From JBAYNW01 sp041678605 (lineage in GTDB: Bacteria; Cyanobacteriota; Vampirovibrionia; Gastranaerophilales; Gastranaerophilaceae), in the NCBI GenBank assembly GCA_041678605.1, contig JBAYNW010000001.1, positions 33,710 through 97,709 on the forward strand: DNA of 64,000 bases. Direction: 5' to 3'. Made by a program: the position numbers and the translations under genes. Below, piece after piece: positions 16,020 through 23,945 of the stretch. Numbering within the stretch: the stretch's first letter is position 1; every line of letters begins with the position of its first letter. Under the pieces are notes generated by a model, which was given only the letters and a program-made list of their open reading frames with translations, was not told where the DNA came from and made no database searches.

Positions 16020-17185
16020 ATTTTGTACCATTGTTTTTCGTCTTGTGCGTGTTTTTTCAATAACGGCAAAAATGCCGCCCCGAAAAGTGCAAGCAGAATC
16101 AGCCACCGAATATAAACCATGTCAAATACAGGCGGAATTTCCCTTAAGGATTGGTCAATCAACAAGCTTATATAAGGTCTTAAGGGAAGTAAGGCACTAT
16201 AAAATTTCGCAAACGCCGGCATGGCAATCGCCGGATAAGTCATGCCGGCAAAAGTAAATCCCAAAGATGTGTAAAAAGCCCCGCAGCTGAACGACAGCCT
16301 CAAGTTTGAGGTGATTGCCACAAACATAATTCCGATAAGCTGATACGCAAGGATAAACAGAAGAGTCCCAAACGCTAAAAATATGATACTCCCCTTAAAA
16401 GGAGCTCCATAACCCAGAAAATATATCAGGTACACAAGTCCCGAAACAATCATGAAATTTAAAATATAAGGTGTCAATTTACCGAAAATGCCGGTTAAAA
16501 TGGAGCCGCCGGCTGTTTCCATCCACTCTTTTGTAGTGCCTTCCTTAAATTCAATTCCTACTGCCCAGATTGCCAAAAAGGCGATTAGGATTTGGAAAGT
16601 ATGGACAAAAGCCGCAAGCGAAAGAAAGTAAGAGTAATTCAAATATGGATTTGAGCGGACATGTTCATCCACTCTTATCAGATTTATCCTTGATAGTGCA
16701 ACATCCTTCGGTAAGCCCTTTTTCATCTGAATTTTGGCGTTTACCCCCACCATAACGGTTTGAACGGCCATGGTCACGTCTTTGGTTATAATTCCGCCTA
16801 TCAAAAGCAGTTGGTTGTTATAGTAATAGACCAGCTTCGGGTAAGTTCCCCTGTAAATATCTCTTGTAAAATCCCTTGGAATAACAAGAAGGGCATAGGT
16901 TTGCCCGCCGACAATCAGCTGACGGCCTTCCTCAAGGCTGGTCACATGATATTTGACTTCGCAGGTTGGCGTTGCGTCCACCATTCGGGCAATTTTTCTT
17001 GACAGACTTGAATTGTCCTGATCTAAAACGGCAATCGGCAGATTTTTGGGAGAACCTTCCTTGAAAGTTTCGCCTAGTATAAAACAAATAACCAGAGGCA
17101 CAACAAACATAATAACCAAAAGCACAGGCTTTTTGAAAATCTTTCCAAACTCTCGTTTTGCCACGTTAATGAATGTATTCGCCAT
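16016..17185 (-). CDS. ABC-2 type transporter permease (first of a pair)
   Basis: Same family and topology as its neighbour: N-terminal helix (VLLVIMFVVPLVICFILGE), a loop with VLDQDNSSLSRKIARMVD, and a C-terminal five-helix block. The shared DxDNSSLSR motif shows the two genes are paralogues that likely pair as a heterodimer. The ATG has GGGGAG 3-4 nt upstream. Substrates of such pairs range from drugs to outer-membrane material, and none can be assigned here. Confidence 0.88.
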   Translation of the reverse strand: MANTFINVAKREFGKIFKKPVLLVIMFVVPLVICFILGETFKEGSPKNLPIAVLDQDNSSLSRKIARMVDATPTCEVKYHVTSLEEGRQLIVGGQTYALLVIPRDFTRDIYRGTYPKLVYYYNNQLLLIGGIITKDVTMAVQTVMVGVNAKIQMKKGLPKDVALSRINLIRVDEHVRSNPYLNYSYFLSLAAFVHTFQILIAFLAIWAVGIEFKEGTTKEWMETAGGSILTGIFGKLTPYILNFMIVSGLVYLIYFLGYGAPFKGSIIFLAFGTLLFILAYQLIGIMFVAITSNLRLSFSCGAFYTSLGFTFAGMTYPAIAMPAFAKFYSALLPLRPYISLLIDQSLREIPPVFDMVYIRWLILLALFGAAFLPLLKKHAQDEKQWYKI

Positions 17186-17528
17186 TTTCTCCCCTATATT
17201 GCTTCATAAATCAATTGTAACACTAAAAAACCGGCATCCACAGTCCGGCAAAAGCCATGCTTTCCTCTCGGCATAGTTTGGTTATTTTTGGTTTTTTGTC
17301 CGGACATGGTACGAAATTTGCCAAGCCTCAGATTTGTTAAGTTTTATTAAGATAAGGTACGCATTTTAAAAATGGTGTAAAATACAGTATATGATGGGTT
17401 TTTGAGAAGTGAGGGTTTATTTTTTCAAAAAATAATTATATAATTTCTTAATAAACTAGCAAAAAAAATTCCGGGCATGTTTTATAACATAATAAATAGG
17501 TAAATACAAAAAGAAACGGGTAAAGATT
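17186..17528. other. Intergenic region with hairpin-rich leader and a promoter
   Basis: On the minus strand, before the permease genes, 17275-17225 can form short hairpins (ATGC...GCAT, GGC-TTTT-GCC, CCGG...CCGG) followed by TTTTTT, like an attenuator or weak terminator. It did not match a riboswitch class I recognise. TGTCCGGACA near 17297 is a perfect 10-bp palindrome. The right end holds the promoter of the next gene. No coding sequence is evident. Confidence 0.35.
17457..17488 (+). promoter_or_regulatory. Candidate promoter with TAGCAAAAAA box
   Basis: TAGCAAAAAAAA (17457-17468) and the -10-like TATAAC (17483-17488) lie 26 bp apart start to start. Exactly the same spacing and a CATGTTTTATAA core occur before the GGDEF/HD-GYP gene at 56672-56703, and related boxes precede 25109 and 44272. 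Confidence 0.45.
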
Positions 17529-17882
17529 ATGAGAGAAGTTAAAAACAACGTGGAGATTGGGAAAGCCCAAAAATCTGATTTAAGAACCGCCAAGGGGACG
17601 AAGGCAGAACCTCAATTTTGCGGTGAATTTGAGGAAGAATCAAGCATAAAAGATTTTTCCAACCCAAAAGCTGAAGCATTGGGCCGTTCACAAGTCAGCA
17701 AAACTGACAACGTAGAAAAAGACGTTGCTTTTGGTAAGGCTCATCCTGAGACAATAGAGCGTGCAGATAAACTCTTTGCTCTTGCGTTTAAAGGGCTTCG
17801 GGCTGCCGGAGATCCGGATGCTTATGAAAAAGCTTGTGCTATTTCGACCTCTTCTGATGCAAGAGATTTGCTTTCCAAGTAA
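17529..17882 (+). CDS. Hypothetical small soluble protein
   Basis: Not recognised. It has 117 residues, is hydrophilic, and has a charged, probably disordered N-terminal half. A helical C-terminal part starts near residue 65 (AFGKAHPETIERADKLFALAFKGLRAAGDPDAYEKA). A single Cys sits near residue 37 and another near 107. There is no signal peptide or membrane segment. AACGGGTAAAG precedes the ATG. The gene stands alone before an AT-rich gap and the sigma factor gene. Confidence 0.65.
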   Translation: MREVKNNVEIGKAQKSDLRTAKGTKAEPQFCGEFEEESSIKDFSNPKAEALGRSQVSKTDNVEKDVAFGKAHPETIERADKLFALAFKGLRAAGDPDAYEKACAISTSSDARDLLSK

Positions 17883-17982
17883 ACAGAATTTCCTTGACGT
17901 AATATTTATTACAAAATATTACAAAAATGCTTAAGAAAATAAATTCGTTTTAACATCTCTTAACATTACACTTGTATTTTTG

Positions 17983-18028
17983 ATATATATGTGATATATT
18001 AAATATATATGTGATATATTAAATATAT
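17983..18028. repeat. 20-bp tandem repeat, about 2.3 copies
   Basis: The unit contains ATATATGTGATATATTAA and is repeated head to tail with almost no change. It is AT-only except for the GTG core, and is partly palindromic. It lies between the small hypothetical gene and the sigma factor. Confidence 0.8.
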
Positions 18029-18155
18029 ACGTTACTTAAAAATGCCCCATTTATTCCCGTTTGAGCGGTATTTTCCGTACGCCGAAAAAGTATCTTTTAA
18101 GGGCGTTAGTTGTGATGAATAATTTTACGAGAATGTGAAAGTAGGAGTTTTATTT

Positions 18156-19070
18156 ATGAAAAACGAAAAAATTAAGATGAGAAAGACTTCAAGGCTGACA
18201 AATCCGGCAAGAAACAGTGTTTTGCAGAGCAGCAGTGATGATTTGCTGACATGTTATTTGAGAGAAATTTCGGGCTATCCGGCATTAAGTGCTGCCGAAG
18301 AAAAAGAAATTGCAAAGCGTGCAAAAGAAGGCGATAAACAGGCCAAAAAACAGCTTGTCAGGGCAAATTTGAAACTGGTAATAACAATTGCCAGAAAGGC
18401 TATCCACATATCCAGAATTCCCATGATTGACCTAATTCAGGAGGGAAATTTGGGATTGATGATTGCGGTTGAAAAATTTAATTACAAACTCGGATACAAG
18501 TTTTCGACTTACGCAAGCTGGTGGATAAAACAATCAATGTTTAAGGCTATTTCAGAGCAATCGCATTGCATGAAAATTCCTGTTTACATTCAGGAAACCC
18601 TGTCCAAATTCTCTAAAATTAAAGCTGAGATGGAGCGTCAGTACAACTGTCAGGTAAAGACATGCGATGTCGCAAAAAAAATGAACATACCTGCGGATAA
18701 AATTGATTCCTATCTTTCCGCATACTCCAAAACAATCTCAATAGAGGGCGGTTTTGATACAGACAGCGGGAAGGAAATAAGCGTAGCCGACATTTTGGAA
18801 GATGAAAAATCCTGTGTTCAGTCAAATGTGGAGTTTGAACACTTGCACAAAGATATTGAAATCGTAGTTTCGACGTTAAAAGAAAGGGAGCAGGATGTCG
18901 TCAGAATGCGTTACGGGCTGGGCGAATTTGCGAGGCAAACTCTTGAAGAAATCGGAAATATTTACGGCGTGACAAAAGAATGTATCCGCCAAACAGAATT
19001 GAGAGCCTTAAAAAAAATGCGTTCTTCGGCATTCGGGCAGGATGTCTTGTCTTGCTATATCAATGAGTAA
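18156..19070 (+). CDS. RNA polymerase sigma-70 family factor (primary-like, group 2 type)
   Basis: Directs RNA polymerase to promoters. Regions are visible in order: 1.2 (DLLTCYLREISGYPALSAAEE), 2 (LVRANLKLVITIARK, DLIQEGNLGLMIAVEKFNYKLGYKFSTYASWWIKQ), 3 (IPVYIQETL) and 4 (LKEREQDVVRMRYGL, TLEEIGNIYGVTKECIRQTELRAL). At 304 residues it lacks region 1.1 and the long insert of a housekeeping RpoD. Region 2.4 has FKAISEQSHCMKIP in place of TRAIADQARTIRIP, so promoter recognition may differ. A GTG at 18135 opens the frame, but the ATG at 18156 has AGGAG at 8 nt. Group 2 sigma factors are common in cyanobacteria. Confidence 0.9.
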   Translation: MKNEKIKMRKTSRLTNPARNSVLQSSSDDLLTCYLREISGYPALSAAEEKEIAKRAKEGDKQAKKQLVRANLKLVITIARKAIHISRIPMIDLIQEGNLGLMIAVEKFNYKLGYKFSTYASWWIKQSMFKAISEQSHCMKIPVYIQETLSKFSKIKAEMERQYNCQVKTCDVAKKMNIPADKIDSYLSAYSKTISIEGGFDTDSGKEISVADILEDEKSCVQSNVEFEHLHKDIEIVVSTLKEREQDVVRMRYGLGEFARQTLEEIGNIYGVTKECIRQTELRALKKMRSSAFGQDVLSCYINE

Positions 19071-19077
19071 ACAGGTA

Positions 19078-19480
19078 TCGAAAGGCTTAAGGGCTTAAGG
19101 GCTTTTTACGAAGTGATTAAGTGACTGGGTGATTAAGTGATTAAGTGCAATAATGCTTCGCAAATTTTTAAAAAACAGGGAACGGGGGGCAGGGAAGGGA
19201 ATTTCTTGTCGTTGCGAGGAGAAACAAAGTTTCGACGAAGCAATCCAAAAAATTGCCTCATTATTCCTGAAAGGCTTTTTACGAAGTGATTAAGTGACTG
19301 GGTGATTAAGTGATTAAGTGCAACAAAAAAATTAAAACTTTTCTTCTCACGTCTCACCTCTCACGTCTCACGTTTTCCCAATTCCCAATTCCCAATTCCC
19401 AATTTCCTTTTCCCGTTTCCCGTTTCTCTTCTCACGTCTCACGGTTTCCCCCATTTTCCATTTCCATTTGTAAATATTCT
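19078..19480. repeat. Large mosaic repeat island with composite element copy 1
   Basis: About 400 bp without genes. In order: AAGGGCTT words; the GTGATTAA block; a composite unit (19101-19290) holding TTGCGAGGAG...CGACGAAGCAATCC; a second GTGATTAA block with GTGCAACAAAAA; TCTCACG words; four AATTCCC heptamers; and CCCGTTTC/TCTCACG again. The composite unit recurs almost unchanged at 26767-26955 and 63475-63660. Confidence 0.85.
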
Positions 19481-19552
19481 TTATATAATTAGTAGCTTTT
19501 TATTTTTTTTGTAGCATAATGTAGGAGTTACACAAAATATGGAAAGAAAACA

Positions 19553-19855
19553 ATGTACGAACAAAACTACGAAAACCAACAACTACAGTGTGTTGAATGT
19601 GGAAAAATCTTTGAATTTCTAGCAGAAGATCAAGAATTTTACGCAAAGAAAGGCTATTCAGCTCCGAAAAGATGTCCTGAATGCCGCGAAAACAGAAAAG
19701 CAAGAAGTAACAACTCAAGAGGGGGCGGGTACAGAGAAAAAAGAGAATATCCTGTAACCTGTGCAGCTTGCGGTTGTGAAACTACAGTGCCTTTCAAACC
19801 AAGCAACGACAGACCAGTGTTCTGTTCTGACTGCTACAAAAAAGGACAACAATAA
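19553..19855 (+). CDS. Small zinc-ribbon protein
   Basis: A 100-residue protein with two metal-binding sites: CVECGKIFEF...CPEC (about 13-47) and CAACGCETTVPF...CSDC (about 73-95), each of the CxxC...CxxC type. The centre is an Arg/Gly/Ser-rich linker. The fold is a paired zinc ribbon of the kind seen in CxxC-x17-CxxC domain proteins, which probably bind nucleic acid; function is not established. GGAAAG lies upstream of the ATG and a clear terminator follows at 19938. Confidence 0.85.
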   Translation: MYEQNYENQQLQCVECGKIFEFLAEDQEFYAKKGYSAPKRCPECRENRKARSNNSRGGGYREKREYPVTCAACGCETTVPFKPSNDRPVFCSDCYKKGQQ

Positions 19856-19937
19856 CTGAAAATCTAAAATTTTAAAACACAGAAATTAATCTGTTAATAT
19901 AATTTAGAAAAAATCGGTTTATATTTGAAACTTTTAA

Positions 19938-19963
19938 AAACCTCACGTAAGTGGGGTTTTTTG
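19938..19963 (+). terminator. Rho-independent terminator of the zinc-ribbon gene
   Basis: AACCTCAC-GTAA-GTGGGGTT forms an 8-bp stem with one G-U pair and a 4-nt loop, followed by TTTTTT. Confidence 0.8.
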
Positions 19964-19971
19964 TAATGTAG

Positions 19972-20008
19972 AAATAAAAATAGCGGGTTTTAAAAATTAA
20001 ACCCACTA
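19972..20008 (-). terminator. Rho-independent terminator of the minus-strand hypothetical gene
   Basis: On the minus strand TAGTGGGTTT pairs with AAACCCGCTA across an 8-nt AT loop (10 bp, one G-U), followed by TTTTTATTT. It faces the terminator of the convergent zinc-ribbon gene. Confidence 0.75.
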
Positions 20009-20028
20009 TTTAAATTTATTTTATATTT

Positions 20029-20649
20029 TCAGTATTCAATTTGTTCAAATACTTTTGGCAACTGGGATAAATCATCTATAACAAATTTATGGACCGGTTG
20101 CCCTTCAAGGATTGGATTAAGTTGTTCACTAAGAAGTTGGTTTAATCTTGCAGCAGCCCAAGTTCCTTCCACTTTAGATTTTTCACCGCTTGAAACTTTT
20201 TGTAATCCTTCGTTAATAACTTTTTTCGTTAATGCAAATATATTTTTTGCGAACAATAAATGACTTGCTCCATCTTTTTGTTCTTTTGTAAGAACTGTGA
20301 ATGAGTGGTGGCTTTGACTTAATGGTTCTGCAATAGGAATACCAGTATTTCGACTCAACCAAGAAGTAGAATAACCTCCAATTTTTTTTAATTCTTCTGC
20401 AATATTGGCATATCCAGGTTGCTCAAGATATACAACAGTCTTATTAAATTTTTTACCTAAGCCGCATAAACTTAATACTGTTCCTAATTTACTATTAACT
20501 TCATTGGTTACTTTAATGGTTGCATTATTAAATTGTTTACTTACAGCAACTAAATCTTCAGGATTTTTAAAAGCTTTTCTTGACACTTGAACTAAATTCA
20601 CACTTCCAAAACTTGCTTGATTGTTATTTTGCACTGGGGTAACATTCAT
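20029..20649 (-). CDS. Lineage-type hypothetical protein with N-terminal NNNQASFG motif
   Basis: Function unknown. The N-terminus MNVTPVQNNNQASFGSVNLV is Asn/Gln-rich with the SFG motif shared by several otherwise unrelated proteins here. The rest (206 residues) is mixed alpha/beta with no membrane segment; VVYLEQPGYANIAEELKKIGGYSTSWLSRNTGIPI and SQSHHSFTVLTKEQKDGASHLLFA are its most distinctive parts. No catalytic motif was recognised. The ATG has AAAGGAG upstream. About 70 bp of its upstream DNA is homologous to the upstream region of the gene starting at 31812. Confidence 0.75.
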   Translation of the reverse strand: MNVTPVQNNNQASFGSVNLVQVSRKAFKNPEDLVAVSKQFNNATIKVTNEVNSKLGTVLSLCGLGKKFNKTVVYLEQPGYANIAEELKKIGGYSTSWLSRNTGIPIAEPLSQSHHSFTVLTKEQKDGASHLLFAKNIFALTKKVINEGLQKVSSGEKSKVEGTWAAARLNQLLSEQLNPILEGQPVHKFVIDDLSQLPKVFEQIEY

Positions 20650-20691
20650 TTTAATTTCTCCTTTACGTTATATGTTACTTACTAAAATTAC

Positions 20692-20761
20692 ATTGATGTT
20701 TATATAAAGTCCGTAAAGGAAAAATTTTACCCTTTTGGAAAAATTATTTACAAAAATTAAT
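20692..20761 (-). promoter_or_regulatory. Conserved upstream region shared with the gene at 31812
   Basis: Read on the plus strand, ATTGATGTTTATATAAAG then CCGTAAA, followed about 50 bp later by ATTTACAAAAATTAA, matches 31863-31931 at the same spacing. It lies 43 bp before the start codon, so it probably holds the promoter and a regulatory site common to both genes. Confidence 0.55.
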
Positions 20762-20927
20762 ACTCAACATTTTTACGCTTAAAATTTTACTCCGATTTTC
20801 AGAGAGTTAGGCAACTTAGATATACAAATACCACAAGTAACAACTCAGGTAAAAATGCAAACAAGTCTTGCATCATTGTGAGGAGGTAAATGTTCTGACC
20901 TATGCTAAAGAGCGTTCGAGTCATTGC

Positions 20928-21056
20928 GAGGGGTGGGTTTCCGGCTATGCATAGATTGTCCACCGAAGCAATCTATCTTATGTTTGTACATTGGCAAGAT
21001 TGCTTCGAAATGCAAACCTCTTTGTGTGTCTACAAGTTTCATGCCTCGCAATGACG
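20928..21056. repeat. TTGCGAGG-type palindromic dispersed repeat
   Basis: The ends are inverted (CATTGCGAGG...CCTCGCAATG), with nested CGAAGCAATC / GATTGCTTCG inside. The same family occurs at 36250-36342, 37236-37330 and, in pieces, inside the mosaic islands. The rest of 20650-21126 holds only the upstream region described above. Confidence 0.75.
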
Positions 21057-21126
21057 CGGCAGTGTAAGTTTTAAGTGTGTTTATTTCTTGCCGACTTGAG
21101 TTATTACCTGTTACAACCCTTGTTAA

Positions 21127-22254
21127 TTATACTTTAACTGCCGGTGACGTATTTATAAATTTGTCGAGGTGGCTGTATTTTGAATAGGACCCTTCAGGGT
21201 CGCGTCTTATCGCTTCAATTTCGTTACGGATGCTCACAAAAAGTTCCGCCAAATTAGGGTCAAACTGTGTTCCCGAGCAGGTTCTTATCTCTTTAATAGC
21301 TTCCTCGTGCGAAAGAGCCTTTCTATAAGAGCGGTCGGAAGTCATGGCATCATAAGTGTCAGCGATTGCAATAATTCTGGACGAAATCGGAATTTGCTCT
21401 CCTGAAAGCCCTTCAGGATAACCTCTTCCATCGTACCGTTCGTGGTGGGATTTTAGCCAATTTGAAATTAGTTTAAGTTTTTCGATTCCGCTAACCAATT
21501 TTCCCCCAAGTGCAGGGTGGGTCTTTATAACCTCATATTCTTCAATTGTCAGCTTTCCCGGTTTTAGAAGAATTTTCTCGGGAATAGCTATTTTGCCAAT
21601 GTCGTGCAAAAGTCCCGTTGTTTCTATTTCTTCCAATAAATCGTCCGAAAGGTTCAAGTGTTTTGCCAGAGCCAGAGAGTACAAAGTTACTCTCATTGAG
21701 TGGCCGAGGGTATACTTATCTTTTGCATCCAGTGCGTAGGCAATAGATTTTATTGTCTTGTAAAATAATTCCGACAAATCCCGCAAAATCTGCGTTCTGG
21801 AAGTGCTGATTTCGTATTTCTTAATCCCGCTTTCCACAATCATGCATAATTGTTCAGGTTCAAACGGTTTCAAAATGTATTGAAAAAGGTGGCATTCATT
21901 TATTGCTTCTACCAGTATATCTATGTTTGAGTAGCCGGTTAGTAATATCTTTACGATATCAGGGTATTTTTCATATATCCTTTTAAAAAGTTCTGTTCCT
22001 TCCATAATGGGCATTTTTTGGTCAGAAACTATCAGCGAAATCTCTTTCCCGTGTTCCTCAAGTATATCGAGAGCTTCCCGGCCGCTTGAGGCCAAAAGGA
22101 CATTATACTTATTCTTGAATATCCTCTGAAGCAGGTCCAGATTGCTTTTTTCATCATCAACAGCAAGAATTGTATGCTTTTTGTCTTCGCCTTTTGACAA
22201 AAGAATGTGTTCTAAATCTGAACTAATGGTTTTGTTAAAGTAATTTTTACTCAA
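21127..22254 (-). CDS. Response regulator with HD-GYP phosphodiesterase output
   Basis: A receiver domain (TILAVDDEKSNLDLL; phospho-Asp in LIVSDQKMP; Lys in YILKPF) is followed by an HD-GYP domain with HDIGKIAIP and HHERYDGRGYPEG. HD-GYP domains hydrolyse cyclic di-GMP, so this likely lowers c-di-GMP when phosphorylated by an unknown kinase. The frame opens at 22335, but a promoter at 22315-22343 would start transcription near 22308, so translation must begin later; TTG at 22254 has AAGGA 7 nt upstream. Targets in the window could be the PilZ domain of the BcsA-like synthase and the pilus or flagellum. Confidence 0.9.
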   Translation of the reverse strand: MSKNYFNKTISSDLEHILLSKGEDKKHTILAVDDEKSNLDLLQRIFKNKYNVLLASSGREALDILEEHGKEISLIVSDQKMPIMEGTELFKRIYEKYPDIVKILLTGYSNIDILVEAINECHLFQYILKPFEPEQLCMIVESGIKKYEISTSRTQILRDLSELFYKTIKSIAYALDAKDKYTLGHSMRVTLYSLALAKHLNLSDDLLEEIETTGLLHDIGKIAIPEKILLKPGKLTIEEYEVIKTHPALGGKLVSGIEKLKLISNWLKSHHERYDGRGYPEGLSGEQIPISSRIIAIADTYDAMTSDRSYRKALSHEEAIKEIRTCSGTQFDPNLAELFVSIRNEIEAIRRDPEGSYSKYSHLDKFINTSPAVKV

Positions 22255-22314
22255 TAACCTGTCCTTTTTCACTACCACTAAAGGAATAACGACATAAAAA
22301 CGATTTTCTTTAAG

Positions 22315-22343
22315 ATTGTAGCACAATTGTAACAAAAATTCAA
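22315..22343 (-). promoter_or_regulatory. Promoter of the REC/HD-GYP gene
   Basis: On the minus strand TTGAAT and TACAAT are spaced by exactly 17 bp. The position rules out translation from the first open codon at 22335. Confidence 0.6.
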
Positions 22344-22394
22344 ATAGAATTAATTAGTTCAGCATGACGTATTTACTTTTTGTGTCAACAGACC

Positions 22395-23633
22395 CTAGTT
22401 CTTTTCTTCCTCAATCATTTTAGCCAAAACCATTTTCGCTTTGCGAAGTTGGACATCATTTCTGTTAAATATATCTTTTTCAGTCAATTTCACTTCAATG
22501 TCGGGAGCTATACCCTTTTTATTAATATCATGCCCCGCAGGAGTCAAATATTTTGCGATTGTTAAATTCAATCCTGTTTCATTGGGCATTGGGATAATTT
22601 TTTGAACCATTCCTTTTCCAAACGTTTTTGTCCCGATTAATGTCGCCTTGTGATAATCTTTCAAAGCCCCCGATAATATTTCACTCGCACTTGCAGATGC
22701 CCCGTCAACCAGTACCAGCATAGGTTTATCTACAACATATTCGGTTTCTTGTGCGTAAATGTCTTTCTTGTAACCGTTTCTGCCGACTATACTGACCAGA
22801 GTTCCTTTGTTGATGAACATGTTCGCTATGAAAACAGCATTGGGTAACAATCCGCCGGTATTTCCTCTTAAATCTATTATAAGCCCCTTTGTGTTGTTTG
22901 TTTTTTCAAGTGCGTCTATAAATTCACTTGAAGTCGTATTCCCGATAAAGCTTAAAACCTGTATATATCCTATGTTTTTGTCAATAGAGCTTTTTACGGT
23001 TTTAATTTTTATTTCCTTTCGTATTATTTTTTTTGTTATTAATCCCTTTTTTCTTAAAACGGTAATTTTTACAACAGTATTTTCCGGCCCTCTCACCAAA
23101 TCCGCAACTTCGGAAGCTTTCATTCCCGAAATTTCTTTTCCGTTGACTTTCAGAATTATATCCCCGCTTTTAAGCCCCGCAAAAAATGCCGGAGTGGACT
23201 CAATTACACTCACAACATAAGTTTTTCCGCCCAAAGAAGATATATTAACCCCGATGCCCGTGATTTTTGAATCTATCGAAGTGTTTTGCTCCGCATAATT
23301 TTTTTTATCCAAATATCTGGAGTACGGGTCGTCCAAGCTTTCCAGCATAGTACCTATCGCAACGTTAGCATCGTCATCATTCTTTATTTTGCCGCGATAA
23401 TGGCTCTCCCACCTGCTCCAGTCTTGCCCGTTCAAAGAGGAATCATAAAAATTCTTTTTAACGATTTTCCAGGTTCTGTTGAATAAAGTTTGAGAATTTA
23501 CATGCTCTTTATTGACTAATTCCTGAGTGTTCGTAATAGTTGAATTTGTGACAAAATCCCCCATCAGAATTTTATTGAAAATAAAAAGTGCCAGTACTAA
23601 TAAAATAAATATAATAAATTGTTTTTTCTTCAT
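22395..23633 (-). CDS. ctpA: C-terminal processing protease (S41 family, PDZ)
   Basis: A periplasmic serine protease. Residues 1-25 form a membrane anchor or signal, followed by a PDZ domain (about 110-195, GIGVNISSL...SGDIILKVNG) and the S41 catalytic core with nucleophile Ser in DGASASASEI and the Lys in GTKTFGKGMVQ. Length (412) is typical. The ATG at 23633 has GAGAAGAG upstream and is preferred over the ATG at 23657. In cyanobacteria members cut the D1 protein; in non-photosynthetic relatives they degrade or mature envelope proteins. Confidence 0.92.
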   Translation of the reverse strand: MKKKQFIIFILLVLALFIFNKILMGDFVTNSTITNTQELVNKEHVNSQTLFNRTWKIVKKNFYDSSLNGQDWSRWESHYRGKIKNDDDANVAIGTMLESLDDPYSRYLDKKNYAEQNTSIDSKITGIGVNISSLGGKTYVVSVIESTPAFFAGLKSGDIILKVNGKEISGMKASEVADLVRGPENTVVKITVLRKKGLITKKIIRKEIKIKTVKSSIDKNIGYIQVLSFIGNTTSSEFIDALEKTNNTKGLIIDLRGNTGGLLPNAVFIANMFINKGTLVSIVGRNGYKKDIYAQETEYVVDKPMLVLVDGASASASEILSGALKDYHKATLIGTKTFGKGMVQKIIPMPNETGLNLTIAKYLTPAGHDINKKGIAPDIEVKLTEKDIFNRNDVQLRKAKMVLAKMIEEEKN

Positions 23634-23697
23634 TTTTAACTCTTCTCTCAATAACATTTAATACCAACATTTGTTTTTTTTCAATAGCCTTATAGAG

Positions 23698-23944
23698 AAT
23701 AGTGAAGGAGAAGGGGGGAAAGTGAGACGTGAGAGGTGAGACGGGAAACGGAAATTGGTAATTGGTAATTGGGAATTGGGAATTGGTAATTGAACCGTTC
23801 GACCCTTCAACTTATCGACTCATCGACTTATCGACTTATCAACTTATCAACTAGAAAACGGGAAAAGAAAAGTTTTAATTTTTTTGTTGCACTTAGTCAC
23901 TTAATCACCCAGTCACTTAATCACTTCGTAAAAAGCCTTTCAGC
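23698..23944. repeat. Mosaic repeat island
   Basis: In order: GTGAGACG/GTGAGAGG words; six AATTGGG/AATTGGT heptamers (23753-23800); six CGACTTAT/CAACTTAT octamer-type words (23810-23853); GAAAAGTTTTAATTTTTTTG; and an inverted GTGATTAA block starting TTGCACTTAG, ending CTTCGTAAAAAGCC. This is the same series as in the 19-kb island, read from the other strand. No gene is seen. Confidence 0.85.
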
Positions 23945-23945
23945 C

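Noticed and set aside
14868..17185. Complete ABC exporter operon
   Set aside because: Only the two permeases are present; no ATPase or membrane-fusion gene is found nearby.
17225..17275. c-di-GMP or cobalamin riboswitch before the permease genes
   Set aside because: Hairpins are short and none of the conserved riboswitch cores could be matched.
19133..19357. Open frames within the mosaic islands (also near 23790-24116, 26641-27061 and 63415-63988)
   Set aside because: They are translations of repeat words (repeated HLITQSLNHFVKS and similar) and recur only because the DNA repeats do.
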